Under the pieces are notes generated by a model. It had not been told where the DNA came from, did not search any database, and was given only the letters and a program-made list of their open reading frames with translations. From NCBI GenBank assembly GCA_965220305.1, contig OZ244817.1, positions 1,984,001 through 2,048,000 on the forward strand: a stretch of DNA of 64,000 bases, in the 5' to 3' direction. The translations under genes and the position numbers were made by a program. The DNA comes from G965220305 sp965220305 (GTDB lineage Bacteria; Chloroflexota; Dehalococcoidia; Lucifugimonadales; UBA3495). How positions within the stretch are numbered: position 1 is the first letter of the stretch; each line of letters opens with the position of its first letter. Below are positions 16,386 through 24,698 of the stretch, one piece after another.

Positions 16386-17708
16386 CTATTTGGGCGGGGT
16401 TTCCAGGTATTCCAGGAACTCCTGGTAACTGCCGAACTGGGCCACGGTGCGGATGAAATCTTCCAGGGAACCGCTGTTGCGGCGTAGTTCCTCAAGCTGC
16501 GCGCCAATGGGGCTGATGGAAGCCGCGCTGGTGGCGTAGGTGCCGTGGAAGGCGAAGTAGGCCTGGTTAATCTTGCGGAGCAGGTAGCCGTTGTCCACGA
16601 AGGCCAGTCGCCGCTGCTCCATGTAGGCCTCGGCCTCCTCGATTTTCCCCTGGGCCAGCAGCGCCTCGGCCTGGGCCCGGGTGGTCCGCATCTCGGCGGC
16701 GAAGTCGAACCGGTCTGGGTCCCCGGGGGGGTCGTCAGCCGGAGCCGCGTCGGTCCCGGGGAGTTCCGCTGGCTGGCCGGTGAGCTGGGTAAAGACCAGG
16801 TCGCCCAGTTCTCTGCCGGCAATGGTGGCGGCGGTCTCGTTGAGGGTGGTCATTTCCGGAGAACTCCAGAAGTTTCGACCCAGAGGCCGGAAGATGAACC
16901 ACTGGTGCAGCCACTCGTGGGCCGTAATTTCCACGGCGTAGCGCAGCCCAAACCTGTCCGAGACCACGCTGGGATAGACCGCCACTCCTCCGGTGCGCAA
17001 CACCAGGGCCGCCAGGTCTTCTTCCCGGAGCAACCGCTCCTCCATCTGCTCCTGGGCGTCGATGCCCAGGCCGGATTCCAGGAGGACGTCCTGCTGCCGG
17101 TGGATGCGGTCTCGGGGGGAAATTACCAACACGTTTGGCGTGCCGGAAAACACCGCGTCCACCGGGGGGAATACCCCGAAGAGAGAGTCAAGCCCCATCC
17201 GGGACAGCGCCGAATCGATCGCCTCCTCGATGGTCTCCTCGACCTCGGGGAGTAGCTGTCCCTGCCGACGCCGGATGGCTTCCCTGCGCTCCCCCAGTTG
17301 GCGGGCCTCCTGGAGAGATAGGGAGTTCCCCGGCGGGACCGCCCCGGGGAAGGTCAACCGCTGTTCCAGTTGGGTCGATTCCCGTCCCAGGCGGAAAAAT
17401 TCCTGGACCCGGGCCAGCCTCTGCTGCGGGGGGGCCGAGGCCCGGAAGGTGAGGGTCCTTCCCAGCTTGCGGGACCACTTGTCGGGCAGATTGCCCAGCT
17501 CCCAGGCCGCCAGGCTGTAGCGATAGGGCGCGGCCAGCAGTTCCAGGTTGGACGGCTGGGCTTCGCCATTGCCGGAGGACAGCAGCAGGGCGAGCAGAAA
17601 CAGGGTCAGCAACCCCTTGCGCAGCCAGCGCCACGCGGCCCGGGGGCCGAATCCGGGCCTGGGAAGGGCCAAAAGCGCCCGGCTGAGTTTGATTGGGAAG
17701 TAGCCCAC
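16386..17708 (-). CDS. Membrane-anchored HExxH (putative zinc) metallopeptidase
   Basis: 440 residues. Residues 32-46 (LLTLFLLALLLSSGN) form an N-terminal membrane anchor or signal, so the rest is outside the membrane. A zinc-peptidase-like HEWLH is at 264-268, and Glu291 (TTLNETAA, 23 residues on) is positioned to be the third ligand. The first half contains heptad-like charged helices. The C-terminal half (QAEALLAQGKIEEAEAYMEQRR) is helical. I do not recognise a named family; similar hypothetical proteins occur in Chloroflexi. It is convergent with rnhA and 263 bp from the MaoC operon. Confidence 0.7.
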   Translation of the reverse strand: MGYFPIKLSRALLALPRPGFGPRAAWRWLRKGLLTLFLLALLLSSGNGEAQPSNLELLAAPYRYSLAAWELGNLPDKWSRKLGRTLTFRASAPPQQRLARVQEFFRLGRESTQLEQRLTFPGAVPPGNSLSLQEARQLGERREAIRRRQGQLLPEVEETIEEAIDSALSRMGLDSLFGVFPPVDAVFSGTPNVLVISPRDRIHRQQDVLLESGLGIDAQEQMEERLLREEDLAALVLRTGGVAVYPSVVSDRFGLRYAVEITAHEWLHQWFIFRPLGRNFWSSPEMTTLNETAATIAGRELGDLVFTQLTGQPAELPGTDAAPADDPPGDPDRFDFAAEMRTTRAQAEALLAQGKIEEAEAYMEQRRLAFVDNGYLLRKINQAYFAFHGTYATSAASISPIGAQLEELRRNSGSLEDFIRTVAQFGSYQEFLEYLETPPK

Positions 17709-17789
17709 TGGACCGGCCTCGTAGAGTTGCGGAATATACTTTAGATGCTACCACCTGAAGATGCGGTGGCGAAACCGGCCCACCATAGG

Positions 17790-17890
17790 GCCTTTCGATA
17801 GTCCCGAGAGACCCTTTGTTGCCCCCGTCATTCCCGGCCCTTCCCTTCGCGAAAGAGGGAGGCAACTAGGGTAGCCCAATAATCGAAAGG
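17790..17890. repeat. Intergenic repeat cluster (families A and C)
   Basis: Contains GCCTTTCGATAGTCC near 17790, GTCATTCCCGG near 17826 and AATCGAAAGGCCCCG near 17881. The TCGAAAGRCCC motif recurs at 16350, 23537, 27918, 54263, 58620 and 58757. Confidence 0.6.
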
Positions 17891-17912
17891 CCCCGCCCCG
17901 TCATCCCTCTCC

Positions 17913-17941
17913 TTGACACCTTTGGTCGCCAATTGTAGACT
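17913..17941 (+). promoter_or_regulatory. Promoter for the MaoC operon
   Basis: TTGACA at 17913-17918 and TAGACT at 17936-17941, spacer 17 bp, 30 bp before the TTG start. Confidence 0.6.
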
Positions 17942-17971
17942 TTTGGCCGTACATCCTCGGGGAGGTCCACC

Positions 17972-18430
17972 TTGTCTACCCCCACTTCTTTCCTAACTGA
18001 AGAGATGCGGCAACGGGCCATTGGCGTGGAGAGTCCGCCCATGACCACCGAGGTGGAAAAGGGGGCCATCGTCAAGTTCGCCGAGGCCATCGCCGACCAG
18101 AACCCCCTGTGGGCCGACGAGGCCGCCGCCCGGCGCAGCGGCTACGGCGGCCTGATTGCGCCGCCAACCTTCCTGCGCTCCATGCGCGCCGCCCGGGCCG
18201 AGCTGCCCTTTGAGGTGCCCTTCGACCGGGTGTTGGACGGGGGCAGCGATTGGGAGTACTTTGAGCCGGTGCGACCGGGTGACCGGATTACCGCCGTGGA
18301 CCGTATCGAGGATATGCAGGAGCGCACCGGGCGCATGGGCCTGATGGTCATTACCACCACCAAGCTCACCTACCGCAACCAGTTCGATGACGTGGTCGCC
18401 ACCCAGACCAGCACCATTATTCGTTACTGA
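17972..18430 (+). CDS. MaoC-like dehydratase, N-terminal type (FAS1_DH region)
   Basis: 152 residues from TTG 17972, with GGAGGT 5 nt upstream. The hot-dog fold of the MaoC N-terminal domain family shows as VEKGAIVKFAEAIADQNPLWAD, GYGGLIAPPTFLRSM, and FEPVRPGDRITAVDRIEDM. Such proteins pair with a second hot-dog subunit to form a heteromeric enoyl-CoA hydratase; the next gene is that kind of partner. It has a good -35/-10 in front. Confidence 0.85.
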   Translation: MSTPTSFLTEEMRQRAIGVESPPMTTEVEKGAIVKFAEAIADQNPLWADEAAARRSGYGGLIAPPTFLRSMRAARAELPFEVPFDRVLDGGSDWEYFEPVRPGDRITAVDRIEDMQERTGRMGLMVITTTKLTYRNQFDDVVATQTSTIIRY

Positions 18431-18468
18431 CGCATAATGACAAATAGGATCGACCCCAGGAGGGAGAG

Positions 18469-18912
18469 ATGGCCGAGCAGGTCTTTTGGGAAGATGTCGC
18501 CGAGGGTATGGAGTTGCCATCCTTGGTCAAGAACCCCACCACCCGACAACTGGTGCAGTACGCCGGGGCCTCCGGCGACTACTACGAAATTCACTACGAT
18601 ACGGCCTACGCCATCGGTAACGGCCTGCCCGGGCCCATTCTCCACGGGGCGTTGAAGAATGCCTTCTTGGGCCAGTTGATGACCGACTTCGCTGGCGCCC
18701 GGGGCGTGCTTAAGCGGCTGTCCTGCCAGTACCGGGGGATGGACGTTCCGGGCCAGCCCATTACCGCCAAGGGCACCGTAACCCGCAAGTACCAGGAGGG
18801 AGAGCAGCACCTGGTAGACTGCGACATCTGGCTGGAGAACACCGAGGGACAGAAGACTACGCCCGGCTTGGCCACGGTGTCCCTGCCTTACCGGGGCAAC
18901 GGCCCGGCCTGA
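18469..18912 (+). CDS. MaoC-like hydratase (partner hot-dog subunit)
   Basis: 147 residues; the ATG has AGGGAGAG about 7 nt upstream. The catalytic hot-dog motif is visible as YAGASGDYYEIHYD (the A-SGD-x3-H-x-D pattern of R-specific enoyl-CoA hydratases, Asp and His), then GLPGPILHGALK and VPGQPITAKGTVTRKY. With the upstream N-terminal-type protein it should make a two-gene hydratase acting on 2-enoyl-CoA thioesters, as in steroid or fatty-acid degradation. SDR genes follow. Confidence 0.88.
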   Translation: MAEQVFWEDVAEGMELPSLVKNPTTRQLVQYAGASGDYYEIHYDTAYAIGNGLPGPILHGALKNAFLGQLMTDFAGARGVLKRLSCQYRGMDVPGQPITAKGTVTRKYQEGEQHLVDCDIWLENTEGQKTTPGLATVSLPYRGNGPA

Positions 18913-18914
18913 CA

Positions 18915-19005
18915 CAGTTACCCCGCACCTGCGGGGATAGTCCGCCGGAGGGCCACAAGACGACCTCTGGGTCGGCAGTTCCCCCGCAAACGCGGAGATA
19001 ACCCT
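18915..19005. repeat. Degenerate CRISPR-like repeat pair, 61-bp period
   Basis: CCCCGCACCTGCGGGGATA (in 18915-18944) and CCCCGCAAACGCGGAGATA (in 18976-19005) start 61 bp apart, share about 23 of 30 positions, and leave a 31-bp middle segment. The size and the CCCCGC-GCGGGGAT core are those of type I-E CRISPR repeats. There are only two copies and no cas gene in the window, so this is a lead, not a proven array. Confidence 0.4.
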
Positions 19006-19019
19006 CACAAAGGGAGAGA

Positions 19020-19955
19020 GTGAAGATGCCCAACATACTAGAGGACAAAGTAGCGATAGTGACCGGCTCCGGTCGGGGCGTGGGCCGGGGCGTCGCCCAT
19101 CTCATGGCCGCCGAAGGCGCCAGCGTGGTGGTGGTTGACCCCGGCGTCAACGTGGACGGCTCCGGCTTCGACCAGTCCATCGCCGAGCAGGTGGTGGCCG
19201 AAATACGCCAGGACGGGGGCGCCGCCGTAGCCTGCACCGAGTCGGTGGCGACGATGGAGGGGGGTGAACGCATCGTCCAGACCGCCATCGACAACTACGG
19301 CAAGCTGGACATCGTAGTGACCTGTGCCGGCATCCTGCGGGACCGGATGATTTTCAACATGACCGAGCAGGAATGGGACGATGTTATCGCCGTCCACCTG
19401 AAGGGTACCTTCTCGGTGGTGAAGCACGCCTGCATCCTCTTCCGGCAGCAGCGCTCCGGTCGGGTGATAACCTTCAGCTCCCAGTCCGGGCTGGTGGGCA
19501 ACTCAGGCCAGGCCAACTACGGCGCGGCCAAGTCGGGCATCGCCGGGTTTACCAAGGTGGTGGCCAAGGACATGGGCCGCTACGGAGTTACCGCCAACTC
19601 CATCGCCCCCCGGGCATCCACCCGCATGATTGGCGCGATTCCCGACTCCGCCGCCGAAATCCGCTCCCGTGGCGGGGTGTCATCCCTGTCCGAAGGCAAC
19701 GAGTTGCAGGAGCTAAACCCGGACGACATCGCTCCCTTCGTCTGCTACCTAGGCAGCGATTACGCCGCCAACGTCAACGGGCAGACCTTCCTGGTCTACG
19801 GCAGCGACATCTCGCTGATGTCCCAGCCCCGGCCCCAGAGGGCGATATTCAACTCCAGCGGCCACTGGTCCATGGACGAACTGGCCCCCCAGGCCCGGGG
19901 CTACCTTACGGAAGGGATATACAATCCAGCGCCCCCGGCCTCGCCAAGGGAGTAG
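19020..19955 (+). CDS. SDR family oxidoreductase (paralog 1)
   Basis: 311 residues from GTG 19020 (ATG 19026 is equally plausible) with AGGGAGAG upstream. The Rossmann motif TGSGRGVG, VTCAGIL in the NNAG position, a Ser in FSSQSGL and the YGAAK catalytic Tyr/Lys identify a short-chain dehydrogenase, in the branch near multifunctional 3-hydroxyacyl-CoA dehydrogenases. It lies downstream of the MaoC pair, so 3-hydroxyacyl-CoA oxidation following hydration is a reasonable guess. The second copy at 20838 is nearly identical through its first two thirds and diverges after about residue 200. Confidence 0.88.
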   Translation: MKMPNILEDKVAIVTGSGRGVGRGVAHLMAAEGASVVVVDPGVNVDGSGFDQSIAEQVVAEIRQDGGAAVACTESVATMEGGERIVQTAIDNYGKLDIVVTCAGILRDRMIFNMTEQEWDDVIAVHLKGTFSVVKHACILFRQQRSGRVITFSSQSGLVGNSGQANYGAAKSGIAGFTKVVAKDMGRYGVTANSIAPRASTRMIGAIPDSAAEIRSRGGVSSLSEGNELQELNPDDIAPFVCYLGSDYAANVNGQTFLVYGSDISLMSQPRPQRAIFNSSGHWSMDELAPQARGYLTEGIYNPAPPASPRE

Positions 19956-19969
19956 CGCACAGGCGTTGG

Positions 19970-20288
19970 GTGGTAACTGAAGAGCATATCCAGACAGCCC
20001 GGGCACTTCCTGGAAGCGTCGGATGCGGAATTCGCCGCCTGGGACGTTCTGCAAGGCTCGGAGAAGCTTTGGGGCGCTGCCTCCCATGCCGTAATAGCAG
20101 CGGCCCAGCAAAGGGGCTGGCCCTACGAGAAACACGGCAACTTGAAGACCACTGTCCGGCGTCTGTACCAAGAGTCGGGGGACGAACTGTTGACTAGAGA
20201 TTTTACGATTGCGGAGCAGTTCCACGCCAACTTATACCATGATTTCATGGAAGAATATGAAGTGGAGGCAGACCGCCCATTCGTGTGA
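19970..20288 (+). pseudogene. HEPN-domain (PaREP1-like) gene with single-base frameshift
   Basis: From GTG 19970 the frame reads VTEEHIQTARA; dropping one C near 20006 continues as FLEASDAEFAAWDVLQGSEK, then LWGAASHAVIAAAQQRGW and DFTIAEQFHANLYHDFMEEY, ending at TGA 20286-20288. This is the same layout as the intact neighbour at 20355 (AGEKAWGAVATAIKAIAEQRGW; TELLHRNFYED). Without the fix there is no standard start codon after the upstream in-frame TAA at 19974. It is therefore either a recent pseudogene or a base-call error. Both HEPN genes lie between the two SDR paralogs. Confidence 0.75.
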
Positions 20289-20354
20289 GATTTTGTCAAT
20301 TGGGTGCTGCGGCTGATAGAGTAGCAAAAATCCCACGGGGAGTAAACCAAGGGA

Positions 20355-20813
20355 ATGACCGTTTCGTCCCGAGCAGAAGAGTATGCGGCGTTGAGCCGGG
20401 GCTATATGAGGCAGGCCGAGGCCGAACTGGAACAGGAGGACTACCTCCAGGCCGGGGAGAAGGCTTGGGGCGCGGTCGCCACCGCCATTAAAGCTATCGC
20501 CGAACAACGAGGGTGGAACCATACCCACCACGATCTTACCGGCGATGCTTTGATGTGGTTGGCTGACGAGTTTGCCAGGCAAGACCTGAAGGACCGGTTC
20601 GCGCTGACCGAATTGCTGCATCGAAATTTCTATGAGGATAAGATGACCGAGCCGGAAGTGGAGCGGCGCGTAGAAGGGGCCAAGACCCTGCTGGGGGAGT
20701 TGGAACATGTGCGTAGCGCGCCCCCAAGGATGTTCATCCCAACCAGCAATCGTCAGAAGCGGCGGTGGGAGAGACTTACCGGCGAGAAGTGGGACGACAC
20801 CCAGAATCCCTGA
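20355..20813 (+). CDS. HEPN-domain protein (PaREP1-like)
   Basis: 152 residues. An all-helical HEPN-like layout: YAALSRGYMRQAEAELEQEDYLQAGEKAWGAVATAIKAIA as the first helices and LTELLHRNFYEDKMTEPEVERRVEGAK as the last. HEPN proteins often bind nucleotides or act as RNases with a nucleotidyltransferase partner; none is visible here and no clear R-x4-H motif is present. A basic C-terminal tail (NRQKRRWERLTGEKW) could contact nucleic acid. The gene ends 24 bp before the second SDR and may be co-transcribed with it. Confidence 0.7.
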   Translation: MTVSSRAEEYAALSRGYMRQAEAELEQEDYLQAGEKAWGAVATAIKAIAEQRGWNHTHHDLTGDALMWLADEFARQDLKDRFALTELLHRNFYEDKMTEPEVERRVEGAKTLLGELEHVRSAPPRMFIPTSNRQKRRWERLTGEKWDDTQNP

Positions 20814-20837
20814 TTACAAGAAAGTCCCACAGGGAGT

Positions 20838-21758
20838 ATGAATATGCCCAATCTACTGGAAGACAAAGTAGCCATAGTAACCGGCTCGGGTCGCGGTGTC
20901 GGTAAAGGGGTAGCCCAACTGATGGCCGAAGAAGGGGCCAAGGTCGTGGTCGTAGACCCCGGGGTCAACGTGGACGGCTCCGGCTTCGACCAGTCCATCG
21001 CCGAGCAGGTGGTGGCCGAAATCCGGGAGTCCGGCGGCCAAGCCGTGGCCTGCATGGAATCGGTAGCCACCATGTCCGGCGGCGAGCGCATTGTCCAGAC
21101 GGCCATCGACAACTTCGGTAAGCTGGACATCGTGGTCACCTGCGCCGGAATCCTGCGCGACCGCATGGTCTTCAACATGACCGAGCAGGAATGGGACGAC
21201 GTTATCGCGGTTCACCTGAAGGGCACCTTTTCGGTGGTGAAGCACGCCTGCATCCTCTTCCGGCAGCAGCGTTCCGGTCGGGTGATAACCTTCAGTTCCA
21301 CCTCCGGCCTGTACGGAAACTCGGGCCAGGCCAACTACGGCGCGGCCAAGGATGGCATCGCCGGGTTCACCCGGGTGGTGGCCCGGGATATGGGACGTTA
21401 CGGCGTAACGGCCAACGCCATATCCCCCAGCGCCTCCACCCGCATGACCAGCAGCGTGCCCGACGAGGCCCGAGAGCTGCGCTCCGCTCGGGGCATCGTG
21501 GGCGGTTCAGGACTGCGGGGAGAGGCCGAAGACGTGGCCCCCTTCGTGACTTGGCTATCCTCCGACGAGGCGGCCCACGTCAACGGGCATGTCTTCCACG
21601 TCACCGGAGGGTTGGTCAGCCTGATGAACGAGCCGGAGCCGGTGCGCACCATGCACACCGAGGGCCGCTGGACGGTGGAAGACATAGTTCGAGTCTTCCC
21701 GGCCACCATCGGCGTGGAGCTGTACAATCCGGCCCCCGCCCCGCCGCCGTCCGCGTAG
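20838..21758 (+). CDS. SDR family oxidoreductase (paralog 2)
   Basis: 306 residues, ATG 20838 with GGGAG upstream. TGSGRGVG, VTCAGIL, FSSTSGL and YGAAKDG mark the SDR fold and active site. It matches the 19020 gene almost without change across MPN-LEDKVAIVTGSGRGVG and the whole central Rossmann region, then differs at the substrate-binding C-terminus (after about residue 200). So the pair probably share cofactor handling but may take different substrates. The two copies flank the HEPN genes, with a GGGAGTATGAA-type leader in front of this one. Confidence 0.88.
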   Translation: MNMPNLLEDKVAIVTGSGRGVGKGVAQLMAEEGAKVVVVDPGVNVDGSGFDQSIAEQVVAEIRESGGQAVACMESVATMSGGERIVQTAIDNFGKLDIVVTCAGILRDRMVFNMTEQEWDDVIAVHLKGTFSVVKHACILFRQQRSGRVITFSSTSGLYGNSGQANYGAAKDGIAGFTRVVARDMGRYGVTANAISPSASTRMTSSVPDEARELRSARGIVGGSGLRGEAEDVAPFVTWLSSDEAAHVNGHVFHVTGGLVSLMNEPEPVRTMHTEGRWTVEDIVRVFPATIGVELYNPAPAPPPSA

Positions 21759-21795
21759 GGGAACTGCGCCCGGCGGAGGAACACCCCCTCTCTAG

Positions 21796-21890
21796 CTCTC
21801 CCCCGTCAAGGGGGAGAGGACCAGTCCCTTCCCCATTTGACGGGGGAAGGTTGGACCTGTCCTGAGCCCAGCCGAAGAGATGGGGGTGAG
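21796..21890. repeat. Dispersed repeat with hairpin (family D)
   Basis: CTCTCCCCCGTCAAGGGGGAGAG forms a stem-loop near 21796-21818, followed by CTTCCCCATTTGACGGGGGAAGG and a segment GTCCTGAGCCCAGCCGAAG. The same segment occurs inverted at 24150-24215 and partly at 26396-26430. The remainder of 21759-22119 carries no gene I can support. Confidence 0.7.
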
Positions 21891-22119
21891 CTTGTCGGAC
21901 CATCCCGGTGGTCGGGCAATTCGACAAGGCCGTGGGGCCGGACAGCCGTCCGCCCCTACCCCGCCACAACGTTGGTACGCCGGAATGACGAAGGCGCGCC
22001 AAGATTGACAACCTAGACATACCTTAGTAGCATCCAAGTAACCCACTGCCGACGGGGGAAGCCCTTTCCCCCACCGTCGATAGGGGAACGAAACCCGGTA
22101 TCGCTTAGAGGATGGGTAA

Positions 22120-23277
22120 ATGATTCGCAGTTTCAGCGCTTCCTACGCCGGCCACGTGGTGGATGACAACCTGGGTTTTCAGGGTACACCGGCCAACGAC
22201 CGCACCTATTCCAACGAAAGGCTGTCCCAAGCCTTCGATTGGGCCTTGGACTTTTCCCAACACCTGGAAGGGTTGGGGTTCGATGAGTTCTGGATGGCGG
22301 AGCACCACTTCCAGCCCGAGGGCTACGAGTGCATCCCCAACCTGCTGATGCTGGGCCTCTACCTGGCTACCCAGACCAAACGGCTGAAGTTCGGCTGCGG
22401 CTTCAACATCACCCCCATGTGGCACCCCCTGCGCCTGGCGGAAGACTTCGCCATGGCCGACATCCTGACCAACGGTCGGGTGGTCTTCGGTGTGGGCCGG
22501 GGCTACCACACCCGGGAGGTGGAGACCTTCGATGCTCCCATGCTGGACGGAGACGCCAACCGGGAGCTGTTTGAAGAGCAGGTGGAAATTATCGTCAAGG
22601 CTTTCACCCAGGAGTCCTTCTCCCACCACGGGAAGCACTTCAACATCCCCGCCCAGGTGCCCTACCGGGGCTACCAACTGGAGCAACTGAGCCTGGTCCC
22701 CCGGCCCCATCATCAGCCGGTGGATATCTGGCAGCCCCTGGTCAGCGGCACGCCCCGGGGCATTGAGTTCATGGCCAAGATGGGCATCAAGGCGATGATT
22801 GCCAACACTCCCGAGCCCGTCCTGGGGGAGCGCATGGCCCTCTACCAGCAGGCCGCCGCCGCCGAAGGCCGGGAGTTGCAACTGGGGGAGGACACCGCCC
22901 TGGGCTACCGCTTCTTCATCGGTGAGACTCAGGAGAAGGCGATGGAGGAAGCCCGTCCCTACTTCGAGGAGGCCATGAAGTTCGCCGCCCCTTTGGGGTT
23001 GATGCGAATGAGTCCCGAGCAGATTGAGGCCGTCGCCACGCCGGGGCTGCGTCGTGGGGTGCAGTTGCCCACCCTGGAGGAAGCCTGCGAAAACAAGGCC
23101 TGGCTGTGCGGCCCTCCCGAGGTAATCATCGAGCACCTGAAAGAGGTGGAGGAACGTTACCCCGGAGCGGACCGGATCAACCTGGGCTCGGTTATGGGAA
23201 TGCCCCGCCAGGTGTTCAAGGACCAATTGACCAAGTTCGCCGAGGGGGTGATGCCCGCCTTTGACGTGGGCTCCTAG
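22120..23277 (+). CDS. LLM class flavin-dependent oxidoreductase (group with 48823)
   Basis: 385 residues. GFDEFWMAEHHFQPEGYECIPN, RLKFGCGFNITPMWHPLRLAEDFAMADILTNGR and FGVGRGYHTREVE are hallmark luciferase-like monooxygenase motifs; GESFSHHGKHFNIP-type segment (here SPSFSHHGKHFNIP-like) marks the substrate loop. It is closely similar to the 48823 product and less so to the 6057 one. It follows a promoter-less 360-bp repeat region and precedes the Rieske/CMD genes. Substrate unknown. Confidence 0.88.
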   Translation: MIRSFSASYAGHVVDDNLGFQGTPANDRTYSNERLSQAFDWALDFSQHLEGLGFDEFWMAEHHFQPEGYECIPNLLMLGLYLATQTKRLKFGCGFNITPMWHPLRLAEDFAMADILTNGRVVFGVGRGYHTREVETFDAPMLDGDANRELFEEQVEIIVKAFTQESFSHHGKHFNIPAQVPYRGYQLEQLSLVPRPHHQPVDIWQPLVSGTPRGIEFMAKMGIKAMIANTPEPVLGERMALYQQAAAAEGRELQLGEDTALGYRFFIGETQEKAMEEARPYFEEAMKFAAPLGLMRMSPEQIEAVATPGLRRGVQLPTLEEACENKAWLCGPPEVIIEHLKEVEERYPGADRINLGSVMGMPRQVFKDQLTKFAEGVMPAFDVGS

Positions 23278-23381
23278 CCCGGTCAGCCACCCGTTGGCTG
23301 CCCCCATTCCCTGGTTTGAACAACCCGGCCCCCCTGACTTCAGGGGGGCCGCTTCATTGAGGCTGCCACCCCCCAACCGTC

Positions 23382-23545
23382 ATTCCGGCGGAGCCGCAAT
23401 AGCAACCACCCCTGTCATTCCGACGCAGGCCAAAGCCACGCACCCCCACCGTCATTACCGCGGAGGCGGGAATCCAGGGGTGGAGGGCTTGCGTTGCCCG
23501 GAGAATTTAGACCTTTCGCTCCGCTCTGGGTGACAATCGAAAGAC
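23382..23545. repeat. Repeat cluster (families A and C)
   Basis: Three degenerate family A units near 23385, 23414 and 23449-23479 (the last GTCATTACCGCGGAGGCGGG), then TTTCGCTCCGCTCTGGGTGA and AATCGAAAGACCCTG at 23536-23550. The same composite occurs at 58676-58770. Confidence 0.75.
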
Positions 23546-23567
23546 CCTGATTTATTCCCGGGCCCTC

Positions 23568-23596
23568 TTTGTATTCCCCCGTGATTACGCTATAAT
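23568..23596 (+). promoter_or_regulatory. Candidate promoter for the Rieske gene
   Basis: TATAAT at 23591-23596 with a weak -35 (TTTGTA, 17-bp spacer). The TTG start is 95 bp downstream. Confidence 0.4.
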
Positions 23597-23690
23597 TTGG
23601 TAGCTATAGTATTCAACTAGATGATGCACCTTGTCGAGTCAACCCGACGCAATCGGGTCTATTGACTGGCCGACTCAAGGAGGGGCTCCC

Positions 23691-24020
23691 TTGCCTGAAG
23701 TAAACTTTGTCCGGGTGGCCAGCGTTGACGACATCCAACCCGGGAGTCTCAAGAAAGTGCGGGCCCACCGGCGGGACATACTGGTGGTGAACGCCGACGG
23801 GAACTTCTACGCCTGCGACAATATGTGTCCCCATCAGCTTTACCCCCTGGTCAACGGGGAGCTGGACGGCGAAGAAATTACCTGCGCCCTGCATTCCGCC
23901 ATCTTTAACGTGAACTCCGGAGAGGTGGTAGTTAGACCGCCCACCCGCTCGGAGCCCCTGATAGTCTATGAGGTGCGGGTGGAGGGCTCGGATATTATGG
24001 TGGGGCCGCGCAAGGGCTAG
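23691..24020 (+). CDS. Rieske-type [2Fe-2S] ferredoxin
   Basis: 109 residues from TTG 23691; AAGGAGG ends 6 nt upstream, so the 60-bp longer upstream frame is rejected. Cys46-x-His48 (MCPHQ) and Cys65-x2-His68 (CALHS) are the Rieske cluster ligands, spaced as in bacterial aromatic-ring dioxygenase ferredoxins. The expected LVNGELDG-type linker and the hydrophobic NVNSGEVVVRPPT strand follow. It would pass electrons to an oxygenase; no oxygenase alpha subunit is in the window, although the adjacent LLM enzyme and CMD proteins suit an aromatic-degradation setting. Confidence 0.88.
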   Translation: MPEVNFVRVASVDDIQPGSLKKVRAHRRDILVVNADGNFYACDNMCPHQLYPLVNGELDGEEITCALHSAIFNVNSGEVVVRPPTRSEPLIVYEVRVEGSDIMVGPRKG

Positions 24021-24052
24021 CCGCCACCGGGCATTCCCACTCCGCGGCCTTG

Positions 24053-24215
24053 GTTCGACAGGCTCACCATGAGCGAGCCATTTGCCGCTCACCGCGAGCG
24101 GGGCCATTTGCCGCTGGGGGTGGGGTGGGCCTGTCGAGGGGTGGCCTTCTCACCCCCGTCCCTTCGGCTGGGCTCAGGACAGGCCCAACCTTCCGTCTCA
24201 AGGGGGAAGTGGCTT
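24053..24215. repeat. Dispersed repeats (family D inverted copy and TCGACAGGCTCACC type)
   Basis: TTCGACAGGCTCACCATGAG at 24054 and an inverted copy of the 21823-21890 element at about 24150-24215. Confidence 0.7.
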
Positions 24216-24265
24216 GGTAGCCGCTCTTTTTGGGATAGTTTCTCAAGGGTGCTGACGCCGAGCCG

Positions 24266-24667
24266 TCAGCGTAGCTCCACCACCCGGTCGATGGTGGGGA
24301 TGTCCGGGCGGAAGGTGGCGCGCCAAGCCTCCAGGCCCTTGATTTTCGCCACGTTGCCAATCCAGCCGCCGACCAAGTCCAGCAGGGCCATAATCTCCTC
24401 CGGGGTAGCTCCGGCTTGGTGGGCGGCGTGCATGTGGAGTTGGACGTGGGAGACCAGGTCCCCTTTGGCGACACAGGCAACCACTACCAGCAATTCCTTG
24501 GTCTTGCGGTCCAGCAGCCCCGGCTTCAGGTAGCCGGCTTCGGTGTTGTCGTTGTGGCGTTTGAGAGCTTCGGCGCCCCCCAGGTGGCCCACAAAGTCAT
24601 GCAAGCCAAAGCGGAAACCCCGCAGCGCAGTGGTCCTTTCCAGTTCACGGTCCAAATCAGTAGACAT
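24266..24667 (-). CDS. Carboxymuconolactone decarboxylase-like protein (paralog 1)
   Basis: 133 residues of the CMD/AhpD helical fold: LLDRKTKELLVVVACVAKGD, then HVQLHMHAAHQAGATPEEIM and IPTIDRVVEL. Where AhpD has its redox Cys-x2-Cys this protein reads LVSH, so peroxidase activity through that pair is unlikely. True gamma-carboxymuconolactone decarboxylases also lack it. It is one of a tandem pair with 24699; both run against the Rieske gene. Function in aromatic breakdown is an inference from the family name and the neighbouring Rieske and LLM genes. Confidence 0.8.
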   Translation of the reverse strand: MSTDLDRELERTTALRGFRFGLHDFVGHLGGAEALKRHNDNTEAGYLKPGLLDRKTKELLVVVACVAKGDLVSHVQLHMHAAHQAGATPEEIMALLDLVGGWIGNVAKIKGLEAWRATFRPDIPTIDRVVELR

Positions 24668-24698
24668 TGGGCCTCCTCTATCGCTCAGTTCAAGGTTG

